From Clostridium senegalense JC122 (GTDB lineage: Bacteria; Bacillota; Clostridia; Clostridiales; Clostridiaceae): a DNA stretch of 64,000 nucleotides. Numbering within the stretch: the stretch's first letter is position 1; each line of letters opens with the position of its first letter. Positions 47,420 through 56,808 of this stretch are shown one piece after another. The stretch lies in NCBI RefSeq assembly GCF_000285575.1, contig NZ_HE611050.1, positions 372,465-436,464 on the forward strand, written 5' to 3'. The notes beneath the pieces were generated by a model. That model searched no databases and was not told the origin of the DNA. It saw only the letters and a program-made list of their open reading frames with translations. The position numbers and the translations under genes are program-made.

Positions 47420-48232
47420 TTACTTAAAGCTCATAATCAATGATTGACTTATTAAGTTCCAACCATCTACCAGTACAAATAATAGCAATTTAAACGGTAA
47501 TGATATCATTACTGGTGATAGCATAAACATACCCATTGCCATAAGTACACTTGAAGTAACTATATCAATTACTAAAAATGGAATAAATAATAAGAATCCT
47601 ATTTCAAATGCCGTTCTTAATTCACTTATCATAAATGCTGGCATTATAGCATAAAGAGGAACATCGTCATATATTGGAACTTCTAAGTTATCTTTTCCTT
47701 TTTCATATTTTACTGTATCTTCAAGATTACCTACTTCTAAAAATAATTTTAAATCCTTTGTTCGTGTTTGCCTTAACATAAAATCTCTCATTGGATTTAT
47801 CGCATTAGTGTATGCCACTTCAGTGGTAATTTTATTCTCCATATAAGGTTTTATTGAGTTATTATTAATATCTGTGATTGTAGGCGCCATAACAAAAAAC
47901 GTAAGGAAAAGTGAAAGACCTATTATAACCTGCCTTGGAACAGATTGCTGAATCCCTATAGCATTTTTTAATATAGATAATACAGTAACAATTCTTACAA
48001 AACCTGTTGTCATTATTATTATTGATGGTAATAATGTAAGTACTGTTAATGCTAATAATATCTTTATATTTTCTACAAAATCAGTAGGATTTTCTCCACC
48101 TTTAAAATCAATGTTTATATTAGGAATTGGTATTGTATTATTAGGTGCTGCACTTACTGCCTTATATCCTATAAAGGAAATTATTAACGCCAACATAATT
48201 GTGGTAACATATTTTTTTTGTCTATTTTTCAT
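47420..48232 (-). CDS. fliP: Flagellar export gate protein FliP
   Basis: Core gate subunit. The 270-residue protein has a cleavable-type signal peptide (hydrophobic to about residue 29, then VSAAPNN). Membrane helices carry the patterns MTTGFVRIVTVLSILKNAIG and RQTRTKDLKLF. The C-terminal FMLSPVMISLPFKLLLFVLV is also present. I placed the start at ATG 48232 behind AAAAGAGG; an upstream in-frame ATG at 48307 overlaps the fliO region and would disrupt the signal peptide. Confidence 0.95.
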   Translation of the reverse strand: MKNRQKKYVTTIMLALIISFIGYKAVSAAPNNTIPIPNINIDFKGGENPTDFVENIKILLALTVLTLLPSIIIMTTGFVRIVTVLSILKNAIGIQQSVPRQVIIGLSLFLTFFVMAPTITDINNNSIKPYMENKITTEVAYTNAINPMRDFMLRQTRTKDLKLFLEVGNLEDTVKYEKGKDNLEVPIYDDVPLYAIMPAFMISELRTAFEIGFLLFIPFLVIDIVTSSVLMAMGMFMLSPVMISLPFKLLLFVLVDGWNLISQSLIMSFK

Positions 48233-48316
48233 ATAAATTCCTCTTTTATATTTTAATTTTCTTAGAATATTACTTTTTGTTTTTTCGTATATTTTTCCAT
48301 ATATCACTATATTTTT

Positions 48317-48616
48317 TTATACTTTCTTCATAGCTGTTATTTTTTCTTCTAAAAGTTTTATCTCGTCATCATTTAATTCTCTTAGAATTCTTATTTCATT
48401 GTTAGTTGAACTTACTACACACACTTTTTCACCAATTTTAACTATTAAAATTGAACCCTCTTTTGATAAAGAGAGTTTTTCTATAACTTTCATATATTTT
48501 CCTGGAGGAGTTACATAAAGTTTACTAGTAACTCTTCCAAGTAAATATATGAGAATCAGTATACATGGTAAAAATATTATAAGTTGTAGAAAGCTTTTTA
48601 TAATTTCACTTTCCAT
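48317..48616 (-). CDS. fliO: Flagellar biosynthesis protein FliO/FliZ
   Basis: Assembly factor for the FliP ring. The 99-residue protein has one membrane segment (about residues 10-28) and a small cytoplasmic domain with VIEKLSLSKEGSILIVKIGE, typical of FliO. It is short and weakly conserved; the call relies on this domain and the position between fliL and fliP. Confidence 0.82.
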   Translation of the reverse strand: MESEIIKSFLQLIIFLPCILILIYLLGRVTSKLYVTPPGKYMKVIEKLSLSKEGSILIVKIGEKVCVVSSTNNEIRILRELNDDEIKLLEEKITAMKKV

Positions 48617-48625
48617 ACTAAACCT

Positions 48626-49132
48626 CTATTGAACTAATATTTCTGAAAAATAAACATTGTATAATTGTCCTGTACTTAATAATTCATTAATTCTTGTAAT
48701 TAATTCATCCTTTAACTGTTCCTCTCCTTCTGGAGATAAATCAGTAGTTTTTTTAGTTCTTAAAGTATTTGTTATTGAATCTCTAATTGCAGATTTCTTT
48801 TTTTCTATTTCTGGTAGTAAATCCTTGTTTTTCTCATCATATCCTAATGAAATTTTTATCTTCAAATATCTTGGTTTACCTTCGTCTGCTAAATTTACTA
48901 AGAATTCATCTAAATCATAATATCCTTCATTTTTTAGTGAATTATTACTAATTACTTGTTGCCCATTTCCAATTACAGGAACATCATCTTTTGTACCAAA
49001 AAAATATCCTGCAAACATACATCCACCAGCTAATATTAAAAATAAAAGTATAATTAAGACAACTTTTAATACATTGCTCTTTTTGTTTTCACTACCTTCA
49101 ATATTTTCTTTTTTGTTTTTTTCTTTAGCCAT
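48626..49132 (-). CDS. fliL: Flagellar basal-body-associated protein FliL
   Basis: Single-pass protein that rings the stator units. The 168-residue protein has a basic N-terminus, one membrane helix (about residues 22-44) and an extracytoplasmic domain. The domain contains YDLDEFLVNLADEGKPRYLK and ends NVYFSEILVQ, as in the family. The start is ATG 49132 behind AAAAGGAG. Confidence 0.92.
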   Translation of the reverse strand: MAKEKNKKENIEGSENKKSNVLKVVLIILLFLILAGGCMFAGYFFGTKDDVPVIGNGQQVISNNSLKNEGYYDLDEFLVNLADEGKPRYLKIKISLGYDEKNKDLLPEIEKKKSAIRDSITNTLRTKKTTDLSPEGEEQLKDELITRINELLSTGQLYNVYFSEILVQ

Positions 49133-49136
49133 AATT

Positions 49137-49865
49137 CTACTCCTTTTTATTTGTAACAATAATTATATTTACCCTTCTGTTTTGAGCTCTATGCTCATCA
49201 CTATCATTAGGCACTATAGGACTATATTCACCACAAGATACTGCCATAAATCTTTCTGGATTCTTATTCCCTTTTTCATTTATAAAATACTGCATTACAC
49301 TTATAGATCTTGCTGAAGATAAATGCCAATTAGTAGGATATATATCACTGTTTATAGGTACATTATCTGTATGTCCCTCTATAATTATTTTATTATTTAT
49401 GTTAGATATTATTGTGTTAATTTTTGATAATATTTCTTTACTTTCAGGTAAAAGATTCGCCTTTCCAGAATTAAAAAGAACTGTCTCTTTCATTTGAATG
49501 TTTATACCTTGTTCATCTTCATAAACATTTACATCTGATTTTAAATTATTTTCCATTATAATTTCCATAACCTGTTCATATACATTATCTTGCATATGTT
49601 GACTACTATTTTTTTCACCTTCTGTAATTTCAGGTTGTCCAACAATTGGAACTTCTCCACTAGATGTATTGAAATCTAACACATTTTGTGATGAACTACC
49701 ATTAAACATAAGCTGGAAAGAATTAGACAATTGCATAAACTTTTGTTCATTTACTGTTGACATAGAATATAACAGAACAAAGAATGTTAAAAGTAGAGTC
49801 ATAGTATCTGCAAAAGTTCCAAGCCATTCATCAGTCCTCATATCCTTTTTGCTTTTTCTAGCCAT
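49137..49865 (-). CDS. motB: Flagellar motor stator protein MotB
   Basis: Stator subunit that anchors the proton or sodium channel to peptidoglycan. The 242-residue protein has one membrane helix with the ion-carrying Asp in WLGTFADTMTLLLTFF. An OmpA-like peptidoglycan-binding domain (about residues 110-240) contains IEGHTDNVP, HLSSARSISV and RAQNRRVNI. It overlaps motA by 8 nt. Ion specificity cannot be settled by sequence alone. Confidence 0.95.
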   Translation of the reverse strand: MARKSKKDMRTDEWLGTFADTMTLLLTFFVLLYSMSTVNEQKFMQLSNSFQLMFNGSSSQNVLDFNTSSGEVPIVGQPEITEGEKNSSQHMQDNVYEQVMEIIMENNLKSDVNVYEDEQGINIQMKETVLFNSGKANLLPESKEILSKINTIISNINNKIIIEGHTDNVPINSDIYPTNWHLSSARSISVMQYFINEKGNKNPERFMAVSCGEYSPIVPNDSDEHRAQNRRVNIIIVTNKKE

Positions 49866-50661
49866 TCTCTACCTCACCACCTGATTCAACTTTAAATGTT
49901 TCTTTTTCTGCCGGTGATAAGTATGCTAATAATTTATCTTCCACAATTCTTGGGTTTGCACCAGATTGTATTGCAATAACTCCTTCAACTATCATTTCCA
50001 TATTTGCAACTTCTAAAGCTGTTTTATTATCTAATTTTGCTGCTATAGGTAATGCAATTAAATTTGCAATTAATGAACCATAAAATGTGGTTATAAGTGC
50101 TGCACCCATACCTTTTGTTAAAGCATCAGCATCATTCATGTCTGATAGCATTTGTATAAGCCCTATAAGAGTACCACACATACCAAAAGCCGGAGCATAT
50201 GCTCCCCATGATTTCAGCATTGCTGAGCCTTGGGAATGTCTAGTTTCTAACTGTTCAATTTCTAATGCCATTATTTCTTTTATCGCTTCTGGCTCTATTC
50301 CGTCAACTACCATGCTTAATGCTTTTTTTGTAAATGGATTTTCTATAGATGATATATCATCTTCTAAGGATAATAATCCTTCTCTTCTTGCTTTTCTTGA
50401 CATCTCTGTAAAATTCAATACTATATCTGTTTTAGAATTAGCATCTTCTTTAAATGCTTTTCCTATAACTTTTCCAAGTCTTTTAATATCTTTCATTTCA
50501 TAAGATATTAATACTGCACCTATAGATCCACCTCCAGTTATAGCAATAGACGCTACATCTATATATATCTTGGCATTACCTCCTGCATCCATTATTCCAT
50601 AAATAACTAGCACCCATGCTACGATAAGGCCAATAATTGTTAGCATATCGTTCTTTTTCAT
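49858..50661 (-). CDS. motA: Flagellar motor stator protein MotA
   Basis: Stator channel subunit that drives rotor torque. The 267-residue protein has four membrane helices. It shows the conserved patterns VDGIEPEAIKEIM, WGAYAPAFGMCGTLIGLIQM and GMGAALITTFYGSLIAN. GGAGGACAT precedes the ATG. It is co-transcribed with motB and lies downstream of flbD. Confidence 0.95.
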   Translation of the reverse strand: MKKNDMLTIIGLIVAWVLVIYGIMDAGGNAKIYIDVASIAITGGGSIGAVLISYEMKDIKRLGKVIGKAFKEDANSKTDIVLNFTEMSRKARREGLLSLEDDISSIENPFTKKALSMVVDGIEPEAIKEIMALEIEQLETRHSQGSAMLKSWGAYAPAFGMCGTLIGLIQMLSDMNDADALTKGMGAALITTFYGSLIANLIALPIAAKLDNKTALEVANMEMIVEGVIAIQSGANPRIVEDKLLAYLSPAEKETFKVESGGEVENG

Positions 50662-50673
50662 ATTTATGTCCTC

Positions 50674-50865
50674 CTAAAAGTTTCCTGAAAATATTTTTCT
50701 TTTAAATTCAATTATTTTTTTCATTACTTCATCACGATTTTCTTTTACTAAATAAACCTTACCATTACTTAAGGTAATAACTGTGTCTGGAACTGATTCT
50801 ATTTTTTCAATATGATCACAATTTATAATAACTTTTTTCTCATTTAAAGTTGTAACTTCAACCAT
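50674..50865 (-). CDS. flbD: FlbD-family flagellar protein
   Basis: A 63-residue small protein conserved in Gram-positive flagellar clusters between flgE and motA. It shows the family pattern VTTLNEKKVIINCDHIEKIE and ESVPDTVITLSNGKVYLVKE. The biochemical role is not settled. It should not be confused with the Caulobacter response regulator of the same name. I chose ATG 50865, 8 nt after AAGGG, over an upstream in-frame start at 50889. Confidence 0.85.
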   Translation of the reverse strand: MVEVTTLNEKKVIINCDHIEKIESVPDTVITLSNGKVYLVKENRDEVMKKIIEFKRKIFSGNF

Positions 50866-51018
50866 ACCTCTCACCCTTTTCAATTTCAAATTTATATAAA
50901 CACAAAATAAAGGAATTATAATCTAATAGATAGTTTGTCCACTTTTAGAAGATGTTAAATTTGTATCAGCTGATAACAAGATATTGATAAATAAATTTTA
51001 ACTTTAAGTTATTCCTCT

Positions 51019-51177
51019 TATAAGGTTCCAAGTTAACTTTTAAAATTATCCATTCCAAAACTTGGATACCTAAAATAGTGAGACATGCTCCGAATCACTT
51101 AGAATTCAACACTACATTTTGCATAAAAATATTTTAAGAGTGTTGAATAAATTTAAATTGGAGCTTGTTTTCCTATA
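51019..51177 (+). repeat. Structured 159-nt repeat, copy B (full length)
   Basis: Starts TATAAGG and ends CCTATA, with the same 159-nt length as copy A. It has P2 (CCAAGTT/AACTTGG), P3 (AGTGA/TCACT), the best P4 of all copies (TTCAACACT/AGTGTTGAA, 9 bp) and a GCTCC segment complementary to GGAGC near the 3' end. Its orientation is opposite to the flagellar genes around it, so the flagellar mRNA would carry the complement, which folds equally well. Confidence 0.87.
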
Positions 51178-51261
51178 TTTGTGTTACATTCAAACCTAAA
51201 TTTATTAAACTTTTTATATTATTTATAAGTATTATGTATAACAATATTTATATTTTTATAT

Positions 51262-51289
51262 CCAACCTGTAAATTAATTTACAGGTTGG
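51262..51289 (-). terminator. Perfect palindrome downstream of flgE
   Basis: CCAACCTGTAAATT is followed directly by its reverse complement. It lies 70 nt after the flgE stop. There is no U-run on the minus strand, so it is a stem-loop that might attenuate or stabilise the RNA rather than a classic terminator. Confidence 0.55.
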
Positions 51290-51358
51290 ACAATGTATTA
51301 AAACTTTTAAATGCTTTTTAATTTTCTCTTAAATTTAAATCCTTAATAATTTAATTTT

Positions 51359-52342
51359 TTATCTTTTTAAATTAACTAGCTCTTGAAGTATTTCATCACC
51401 AGTTGTTATAACCTTGCTACAAGCTTGAAAAGAACGACTGGCAACTATCATCTCTGTAAACTCTACAGCTAAATCTACATTAGACATTTCAAGCATACCA
51501 TTTATTATACTTCCATAAGCTTCTTCTGCTGGACTTTTCTCACTTTTAGCTGGTCTTATTACTGGTGATCCTGAATTTGCACCTGGAACATACATATTTT
51601 GACCTACCCCTTCAAGTCCACCATCATTTACAAATGATGCCATAGCAACTTGACCTATTACAGTAACTGTTTGATCTTCTAGTGTAGCTTTTATTAAACC
51701 ATCTTTTTCTATAGTAAAACCACTAACTTTTTTTCCATCTATTTCTTCTGGTATAGCTAATGGAACCAATTTTTTTTCAAAATTTAAATCTTCAGCCTTT
51801 TGATTAGCATCAACAAAACTTAACTCAACTTTTCCTGATTTTTCACCTATTTTTCTTCCAGCATCTGATGAAACATATCCCATAACTCTATACCCATTTG
51901 GTGTTACTAAATTTCCTAAACTATCTCTTTTAAATTCTCCATCTCTGGTATAATATGATTCCATTGCTTTTTCTGCATCTGTTGGCTTTGCCGTATCCGT
52001 TGATATTTCACCATCTATGTCACCTTTTGCAACTATAAAATATCCACTTCCATCAATTGCATTATCTAGTGGTCTTCCTGTTGGGTTTAAGCTTCCCTGT
52101 CCTGTATTTACTTCTATACTTTGAAGATTAACGCCCATACCTATTTGCTTTGGGTTACTTCCTCCTAATGCTAAAACCGGTCCAGAACCTTTTCCTATAG
52201 TTTCACGCATTGTATCTTGAAAAGTAACTCTTGATGATTTAAATGATGTTGTTCCTGAGTTTGCTATATTATTACCTATAACGTCTAACTTTTTTTGTTG
52301 TGCATTCATTCCTGATATGCCTGAATACATAGATTTTATCAT
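51359..52342 (-). CDS. flgE: Flagellar hook protein FlgE
   Basis: Subunit of the hook that joins rod and filament. The 327-residue protein begins MIKSMYSGISGMNAQQKKLD and contains the VIGNNIANSGTTSFKSSR motif. It has internal D1/D2 regions (DNAIDGSGYFIV) and ends with the helix VASRSFQACSKVITTGDEIL. The start is ATG 52342 behind AAAGGAGG; an upstream in-frame ATG is rejected. It is short for a hook protein, as is common in clostridia. Confidence 0.94.
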   Translation of the reverse strand: MIKSMYSGISGMNAQQKKLDVIGNNIANSGTTSFKSSRVTFQDTMRETIGKGSGPVLALGGSNPKQIGMGVNLQSIEVNTGQGSLNPTGRPLDNAIDGSGYFIVAKGDIDGEISTDTAKPTDAEKAMESYYTRDGEFKRDSLGNLVTPNGYRVMGYVSSDAGRKIGEKSGKVELSFVDANQKAEDLNFEKKLVPLAIPEEIDGKKVSGFTIEKDGLIKATLEDQTVTVIGQVAMASFVNDGGLEGVGQNMYVPGANSGSPVIRPAKSEKSPAEEAYGSIINGMLEMSNVDLAVEFTEMIVASRSFQACSKVITTGDEILQELVNLKR

Positions 52343-52434
52343 CTTTACTTCCTCCTTTAATTTCATCTCAAATCTATCGTTCATTGAGATAGAAGGCTTC
52401 CTAAAAAGGTCCAGCCTTTATTTAATATTTTTTA

Positions 52435-52830
52435 CTATAATAGAACTACAGAATCTACATTAGTTACTACATTAATTTCATCTTTACTTTTTTCCATAGC
52501 AGTTATTATTGTTCTATTTTTTATACTTGCTATTAAGGCCATATCCTTATAAAGAATCAATGCTTCCCTACTTCCCTTTTCACTTGCTTTATTTATTCCT
52601 TCGTTGATTTTATCTAAAAGTTCACCACTAAGTTCTATATTTCTTTCTTTAAGTCTTTTTGCAGAGTGGTTTGATAAAGTAAATCCCTGGTTTTTGGCTT
52701 TTTCTGATTTAAATATATCATCAAAGCTTTTGCTTTCCTTAGCTTCATTTTTAGTAATATTTTTTTTATCCTGTAAATTACTAAAATCACCTATGGGATA
52801 CAAAACTCCATTTATAATTCTATAACCCAT
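52435..52830 (-). CDS. Flagellar operon protein (TIGR02530 type)
   Basis: A 131-residue protein found next to flgD and flgE in Gram-positive flagellar operons. It has the conserved FTLSNHSAKRLKERNIELS and the later ALILYKDMALIASIKNRTII. No biochemical role is established. It may be a substrate or chaperone of hook assembly by location. AGAGG precedes the ATG by 8 nt. Confidence 0.83.
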   Translation of the reverse strand: MGYRIINGVLYPIGDFSNLQDKKNITKNEAKESKSFDDIFKSEKAKNQGFTLSNHSAKRLKERNIELSGELLDKINEGINKASEKGSREALILYKDMALIASIKNRTIITAMEKSKDEINVVTNVDSVVLL

Positions 52831-52856
52831 TATAAAACCTCTAATCTTTTATAATT

Positions 52857-53648
52857 TTATTGTTGTTTTTTTATATTCATAATGTAATCGAATGGATAAT
52901 CTTTAATCTCTGGTTTCCCATTTTCATCATATTTTAAGTTACCATTTTCATCTTTAAGATGTACTTTTACTTTTATGCCTTCTTCATCTCTAAATATTTC
53001 TGTTACTGTACCATAAGGTCTCTTTTTCTCTGGTTTTTCAACTGGCTTTTCTTCTTCATCGCCTTCTTCATTACCTTCCTCAGGATCTTTTCCATCTACA
53101 TCTTTATCCCAAAGTTCAACATCTTTGCCTATTAAATTTGCTCCATTTATAAAGTTAATATAATCTAAAGTTGGATCATCTATTTCAGCAACTTCTAACA
53201 CATCATTATAATCAAAGCTCTTAATCTCTCCTTCAGCAGTTACAACTGTTATATATACATTGGATCCATTTTTATAAACAGATTGAACCACACCAACCTC
53301 TTGCTCACCCTTAGTATTAGCCGCATTTAATGCTACAAACTTTCCTACCAATCCTTGAGCACCAGAAAGTCTCATAGTAGTATTTAAATTAGCCATTTGT
53401 TCCAAGCTTGAAAATTGAGCCATTTGAGTTACATATTGAGTATTATCCTGTGGTTGAGTTGGATCTTGGTTTGCAAGTTCAGCAGCTAATATTTGTAAAA
53501 ACATATTTTTATTCATATCATCGCCAGGTTTAACAACATTAGTTCCTCTTTCAGTTTTGCTAGCTGTAGCTGACGCTTTACTATCTTTCTTTAACTGATC
53601 CATTTGGAAACTAGAATTACCAGTTTTAGGTAAACTTACATTTGGCAC
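52857..53648 (-). CDS. flgD: Flagellar hook-capping protein FlgD
   Basis: Scaffold that caps the growing hook. The 263-residue protein has the conserved N-terminal NMFLQILAAELANQDPTQPQ (about residues 48-67) and SLEQMANLNT. A beta domain is interrupted by a very acidic, low-complexity linker (residues 181-210, with GKDPEEGNEEGDEEEKP). The start is GTG 53648, 8 nt after GGAGG at 53657-53661; an upstream in-frame ATG lacks a site. It follows fliK. Confidence 0.93.
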   Translation of the reverse strand: MPNVSLPKTGNSSFQMDQLKKDSKASATASKTERGTNVVKPGDDMNKNMFLQILAAELANQDPTQPQDNTQYVTQMAQFSSLEQMANLNTTMRLSGAQGLVGKFVALNAANTKGEQEVGVVQSVYKNGSNVYITVVTAEGEIKSFDYNDVLEVAEIDDPTLDYINFINGANLIGKDVELWDKDVDGKDPEEGNEEGDEEEKPVEKPEKKRPYGTVTEIFRDEEGIKVKVHLKDENGNLKYDENGKPEIKDYPFDYIMNIKKQQ

Positions 53649-53690
53649 TTTTAAAACCTCCTTTTCTTTTATAGTAAAATAATTCAAAAC

Positions 53691-54941
53691 TTACACTAAT
53701 ACATTTAACATATCATTATTAGAATTTTGATTTTCACTTTCACTGTTTAAATTTGATTCATCTATATTTTCTGTACCATTAATGTTATTATTTTTTTCTT
53801 TATTATTCTCATTAGATTGATTTTCTTTATAACTACCATCATTAAAATATGTTGTATCTTCGTTATAAACTGATACTTCAACATTTTGAATTTTTATTGT
53901 ATCATTTGTAAGCTTGTCCATAATTTCTTTTACATTTGCGTTAAGTAATGCAACAGTTTCTTTATTAACAGCTTTTAATTGAGCTTTCATCATATCCCCT
54001 TCCATAGTAAGATTTATTACAATCTCACCTAAATGCTTAGGATTGACTTTCACAACTAGATCTTGAATATTATTAAGATTCATATACTTTATAGATTTAA
54101 TAATATCCTCATTAAAAGAAGTTTTATTAATTAATAAATTATCTTTCGGTATGTCTTCCACTGGATTATTACTTATTTTGCTTAAAAGATTATTAAACTT
54201 ATTTAAAGGCAATTCTTGTTTTTCACCACTTATTTTTTCTAGTAATTTATCCTCTTTAATTAACTCACTTTTTAAAAGATTTTTACTACTATCATTGTTA
54301 TTTTTATTGCTATTTTCCTTAGTATTGTCCTTTAAACTGTCTTTAGAATTTTCTTTGATATCTACTACTAATTTAGGCATTTCTTTATTTTCTGCATTGT
54401 TTACTTCTTTTTTAAATGAATTTATAGCTTCTTTCAATGATTTTTCAATTAGTTCCTTTATACTGCTATCGTTTATGTTTTCATCCATATTTAACTGTGA
54501 TAATAGCTTTGTTAAGGATTCATCTAAAGAATTTTTATTTAAAATTTCACTAAAATCACAATTATCATTGATAAATTTACAAATTAAATCTTTTAATTCT
54601 TTATTGTTTATATTTTCAACTTGTATTTCATCTGGATATACCTTAGCTAGTAAATTTACTATTTGCTTTTTTAACTCTTCTAAAGAATTTTCATCTAAAT
54701 TTTCTATACATTCTTCAACTTTTTCTTCTAATTTTTCTTCAACCTTCTCGCTTTTCACTTCATTACTTCCAGATACTTTTTCATTATTACATATCTTCTT
54801 TTCATCTGTATTAGTCTTACCTTTATCTAAAAGTTTTTGAAATGTATTAGAGTTTTCTTTATCTTTTGATACACTTTTTTCTTTTTGTGGTAAATTTTCT
54901 ATTGCATCTTTTCTAATGGTATTTAAAAAATTCAATTCCAT
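53691..54941 (-). CDS. fliK: Flagellar hook-length control protein FliK
   Basis: Measures hook length and switches export specificity. The 416-residue protein is mostly a low-complexity, Asn/Lys/Glu-rich region. The conserved C-terminal domain lies at about residues 285-365 (LVVKVNPKHLGEIVINLTME), followed by an Asn-rich tail. The start is ATG 54941, 8 nt after GGAGG at 54950-54954. A long reading frame on the opposite strand of this gene (54151-54840) is a composition shadow. Confidence 0.88.
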   Translation of the reverse strand: MELNFLNTIRKDAIENLPQKEKSVSKDKENSNTFQKLLDKGKTNTDEKKICNNEKVSGSNEVKSEKVEEKLEEKVEECIENLDENSLEELKKQIVNLLAKVYPDEIQVENINNKELKDLICKFINDNCDFSEILNKNSLDESLTKLLSQLNMDENINDSSIKELIEKSLKEAINSFKKEVNNAENKEMPKLVVDIKENSKDSLKDNTKENSNKNNNDSSKNLLKSELIKEDKLLEKISGEKQELPLNKFNNLLSKISNNPVEDIPKDNLLINKTSFNEDIIKSIKYMNLNNIQDLVVKVNPKHLGEIVINLTMEGDMMKAQLKAVNKETVALLNANVKEIMDKLTNDTIKIQNVEVSVYNEDTTYFNDGSYKENQSNENNKEKNNNINGTENIDESNLNSESENQNSNNDMLNVLV

Positions 54942-54946
54942 ATTTT

Positions 54947-55384
54947 TCACCTCCTTTCAGCAACTTTCCTTATATGACCATATAAAGCAAATTCATCTGC
55001 TTGCTTTTGTTCTTTCATTGATTCTTCATCTTTAAAACGTTTATAATCCTTTTCTTTTAAGATTTCTACAGTTTTTCTTTCCACTTGAGCCTGTACTAAC
55101 TCTTTTCTTTTATTCTCTGTAGCTACCTTTCTCTTTTTTAATTCCTTTTCTTCAGTTTCTATAGCCATATTTAATGTATTTAAATATTTAAGAATCACTT
55201 TTCTTTCTATAGTACTTAAATTTAAAGGAACATTTTTATACTGATTATAATCAGTTTTAAATTCCTTTATTTTCTTTTCAACTAAGTTTTGAGAAGTCAT
55301 AGCTTGTACAAACTCTCTTTTCTTACCCTCTTCTTTTTCTTCTCTTATATCTAATAGCTTTTGAAGTTTAAATTTGTATGACAT
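54947..55384 (-). CDS. fliJ: Flagellar export protein FliJ
   Basis: Coiled-coil stalk of the export ATPase complex. The 145-residue protein is almost entirely helical and charged (MSYKFKLQKLLDIREEKEEG). The length and N-terminal pattern are typical. The start is ATG 55384 behind a GGGGG site. Its stop codon lies inside the ribosome site of fliK, which suggests coupling. Confidence 0.9.
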   Translation of the reverse strand: MSYKFKLQKLLDIREEKEEGKKREFVQAMTSQNLVEKKIKEFKTDYNQYKNVPLNLSTIERKVILKYLNTLNMAIETEEKELKKRKVATENKRKELVQAQVERKTVEILKEKDYKRFKDEESMKEQKQADEFALYGHIRKVAERR

Positions 55385-55477
55385 AGGTTCCCCCTTATAT
55401 AAAATCAATTCTTAACCAAAACAAATCTTAAATTTTATCATTTGATAAATATATAAGTTTTAAAGCTACCTTGTACT

Positions 55478-56791
55478 CTATAGCTGACTAAATGTATTCT
55501 CAAGAAAAGACACATTTTCATCAAAATTTGATTCTTCATTTATCCCTTGTCTTAAAAAGTTTATAAGAACATCATTATATTTTATAGCCATATCTATTTT
55601 AGGATTGCTACCTTCTACATATGCACCTAAATTAATTAAATCTTCCGCATCTTTATAAGTAGCTAATAAATCTCTAGCTTTAGATGAAGCATTTTTATGA
55701 TCTTTACTACATATTTCTGGCATAAGTCTACTAACACTGCTTAATATATCTATAGCTGGATAGTGATTTTTAGCTGCCAACGCCCTAGATAAAACAATGT
55801 GCCCATCTAATATACCTCTAACAGCATCTGCAATAGGTTCATTAAAATCATCTCCATCTACTAACACTGTGTAGAAAGCTGTTATTGAACCTTTATCAGA
55901 CATCCCGCTACGTTCTAATAATTTAGGCAACATAGCAAACACTGATGGTGTATATCCTTTAGTAGCCGGCGGTTCACCTATAGCTAGTCCAACTTCTCTT
56001 TGTGCCATTGCAAAACGTGTTACTGAATCCATCATTAAAATTACTTTTTTTCCTTTATCTCTAAAATATTCTGCAATTGCTGTAGCTGTAAATGCTCCTT
56101 TTAATCTTACAAGGGCAGGTTGGTCAGAAGTAGCACATACTACTACTGACTTTTTTAACCCTTCTGGTCCTAAATCTTTTTCTATAAAATCAAGGACCTC
56201 TCTTCCTCTTTCTCCTATAAGACAAATAACATTTATCTCTGCCTGCGCTTCCCTAGCAATCATACCTAAAGTTGTACTTTTACCAACACCACTACCAGCA
56301 AAAATTCCTATTCTTTGACCTTCACCACAGGTTAAAAATCCATCAATAGCTCTCACACCTGTTGGAATAACCTCTTTTATTCTTCGTCTTTTTAAAGGAT
56401 CCGGTGGCATAGCTTCTAAGGAATAATTAGTAAAAGTTGAAATTTCATACTCATTTAATGGATTTCCAAGTCCATTTAATACCTTTCCAAGTAATTCATC
56501 ACTACATTTAACACTTAATGGTTTTCCTGTAGGAAGAACTCTACATCCTGGAGCAATACCCTTTAATTCACCTAAAGGCATTAATATTACATTATCTCCT
56601 CTAAATCCAGTCACTTCACTTGCAACAGCTTCATTTAGCTGATTATAAACTTTGCACACTTCTCCTACAAAAGCTCTTATACCTTTTACTTCTATAGTTA
56701 AACCTATAACATTTACTACTATTCCTTCTTTGTAATAATAATCAGCATTTCTAATTTTTTCTTCTAGCTTGTTAAAATTTAAAGTTAACAT
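55478..56791 (-). CDS. fliI: Flagellum-specific ATPase FliI
   Basis: Hexameric ATPase that energises flagellar export. The 437-residue protein has the Walker A GIFAGSGVGKSTTLGMI, the Walker B VILMMDSVTRFAMAQREV, and GYTPSVFAMLPKLLERSG, as in the F1-beta-like family. AAAAGGTGA precedes the ATG. It lies between fliH and fliJ. Confidence 0.96.
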   Translation of the reverse strand: MLTLNFNKLEEKIRNADYYYKEGIVVNVIGLTIEVKGIRAFVGEVCKVYNQLNEAVASEVTGFRGDNVILMPLGELKGIAPGCRVLPTGKPLSVKCSDELLGKVLNGLGNPLNEYEISTFTNYSLEAMPPDPLKRRRIKEVIPTGVRAIDGFLTCGEGQRIGIFAGSGVGKSTTLGMIAREAQAEINVICLIGERGREVLDFIEKDLGPEGLKKSVVVCATSDQPALVRLKGAFTATAIAEYFRDKGKKVILMMDSVTRFAMAQREVGLAIGEPPATKGYTPSVFAMLPKLLERSGMSDKGSITAFYTVLVDGDDFNEPIADAVRGILDGHIVLSRALAAKNHYPAIDILSSVSRLMPEICSKDHKNASSKARDLLATYKDAEDLINLGAYVEGSNPKIDMAIKYNDVLINFLRQGINEESNFDENVSFLENTFSQL

Positions 56792-56808
56792 TTAATATCA
56801 CCTTTTAG

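Larger units (their letters stand above)
50866..51358. other. Intergenic break inside the flagellar cluster
   Basis: About 490 nt, the largest gap within the hook-stator part of the cluster. It holds a full structured repeat (51019-51177) and a perfect 28-nt palindrome (51262-51289). No reading frame is supported. It probably divides the cluster into separate transcripts or lowers downstream expression. Confidence 0.6.

Noticed and set aside
54151-54840. 229-codon open frame on the plus strand
   Set aside because: It is the complement of the Lys/Glu/Asn-rich fliK coding region, gives a Ser/Leu/Phe-rich low-complexity product and has no ribosome site. fliK has a strong site and a conserved C-terminal domain.
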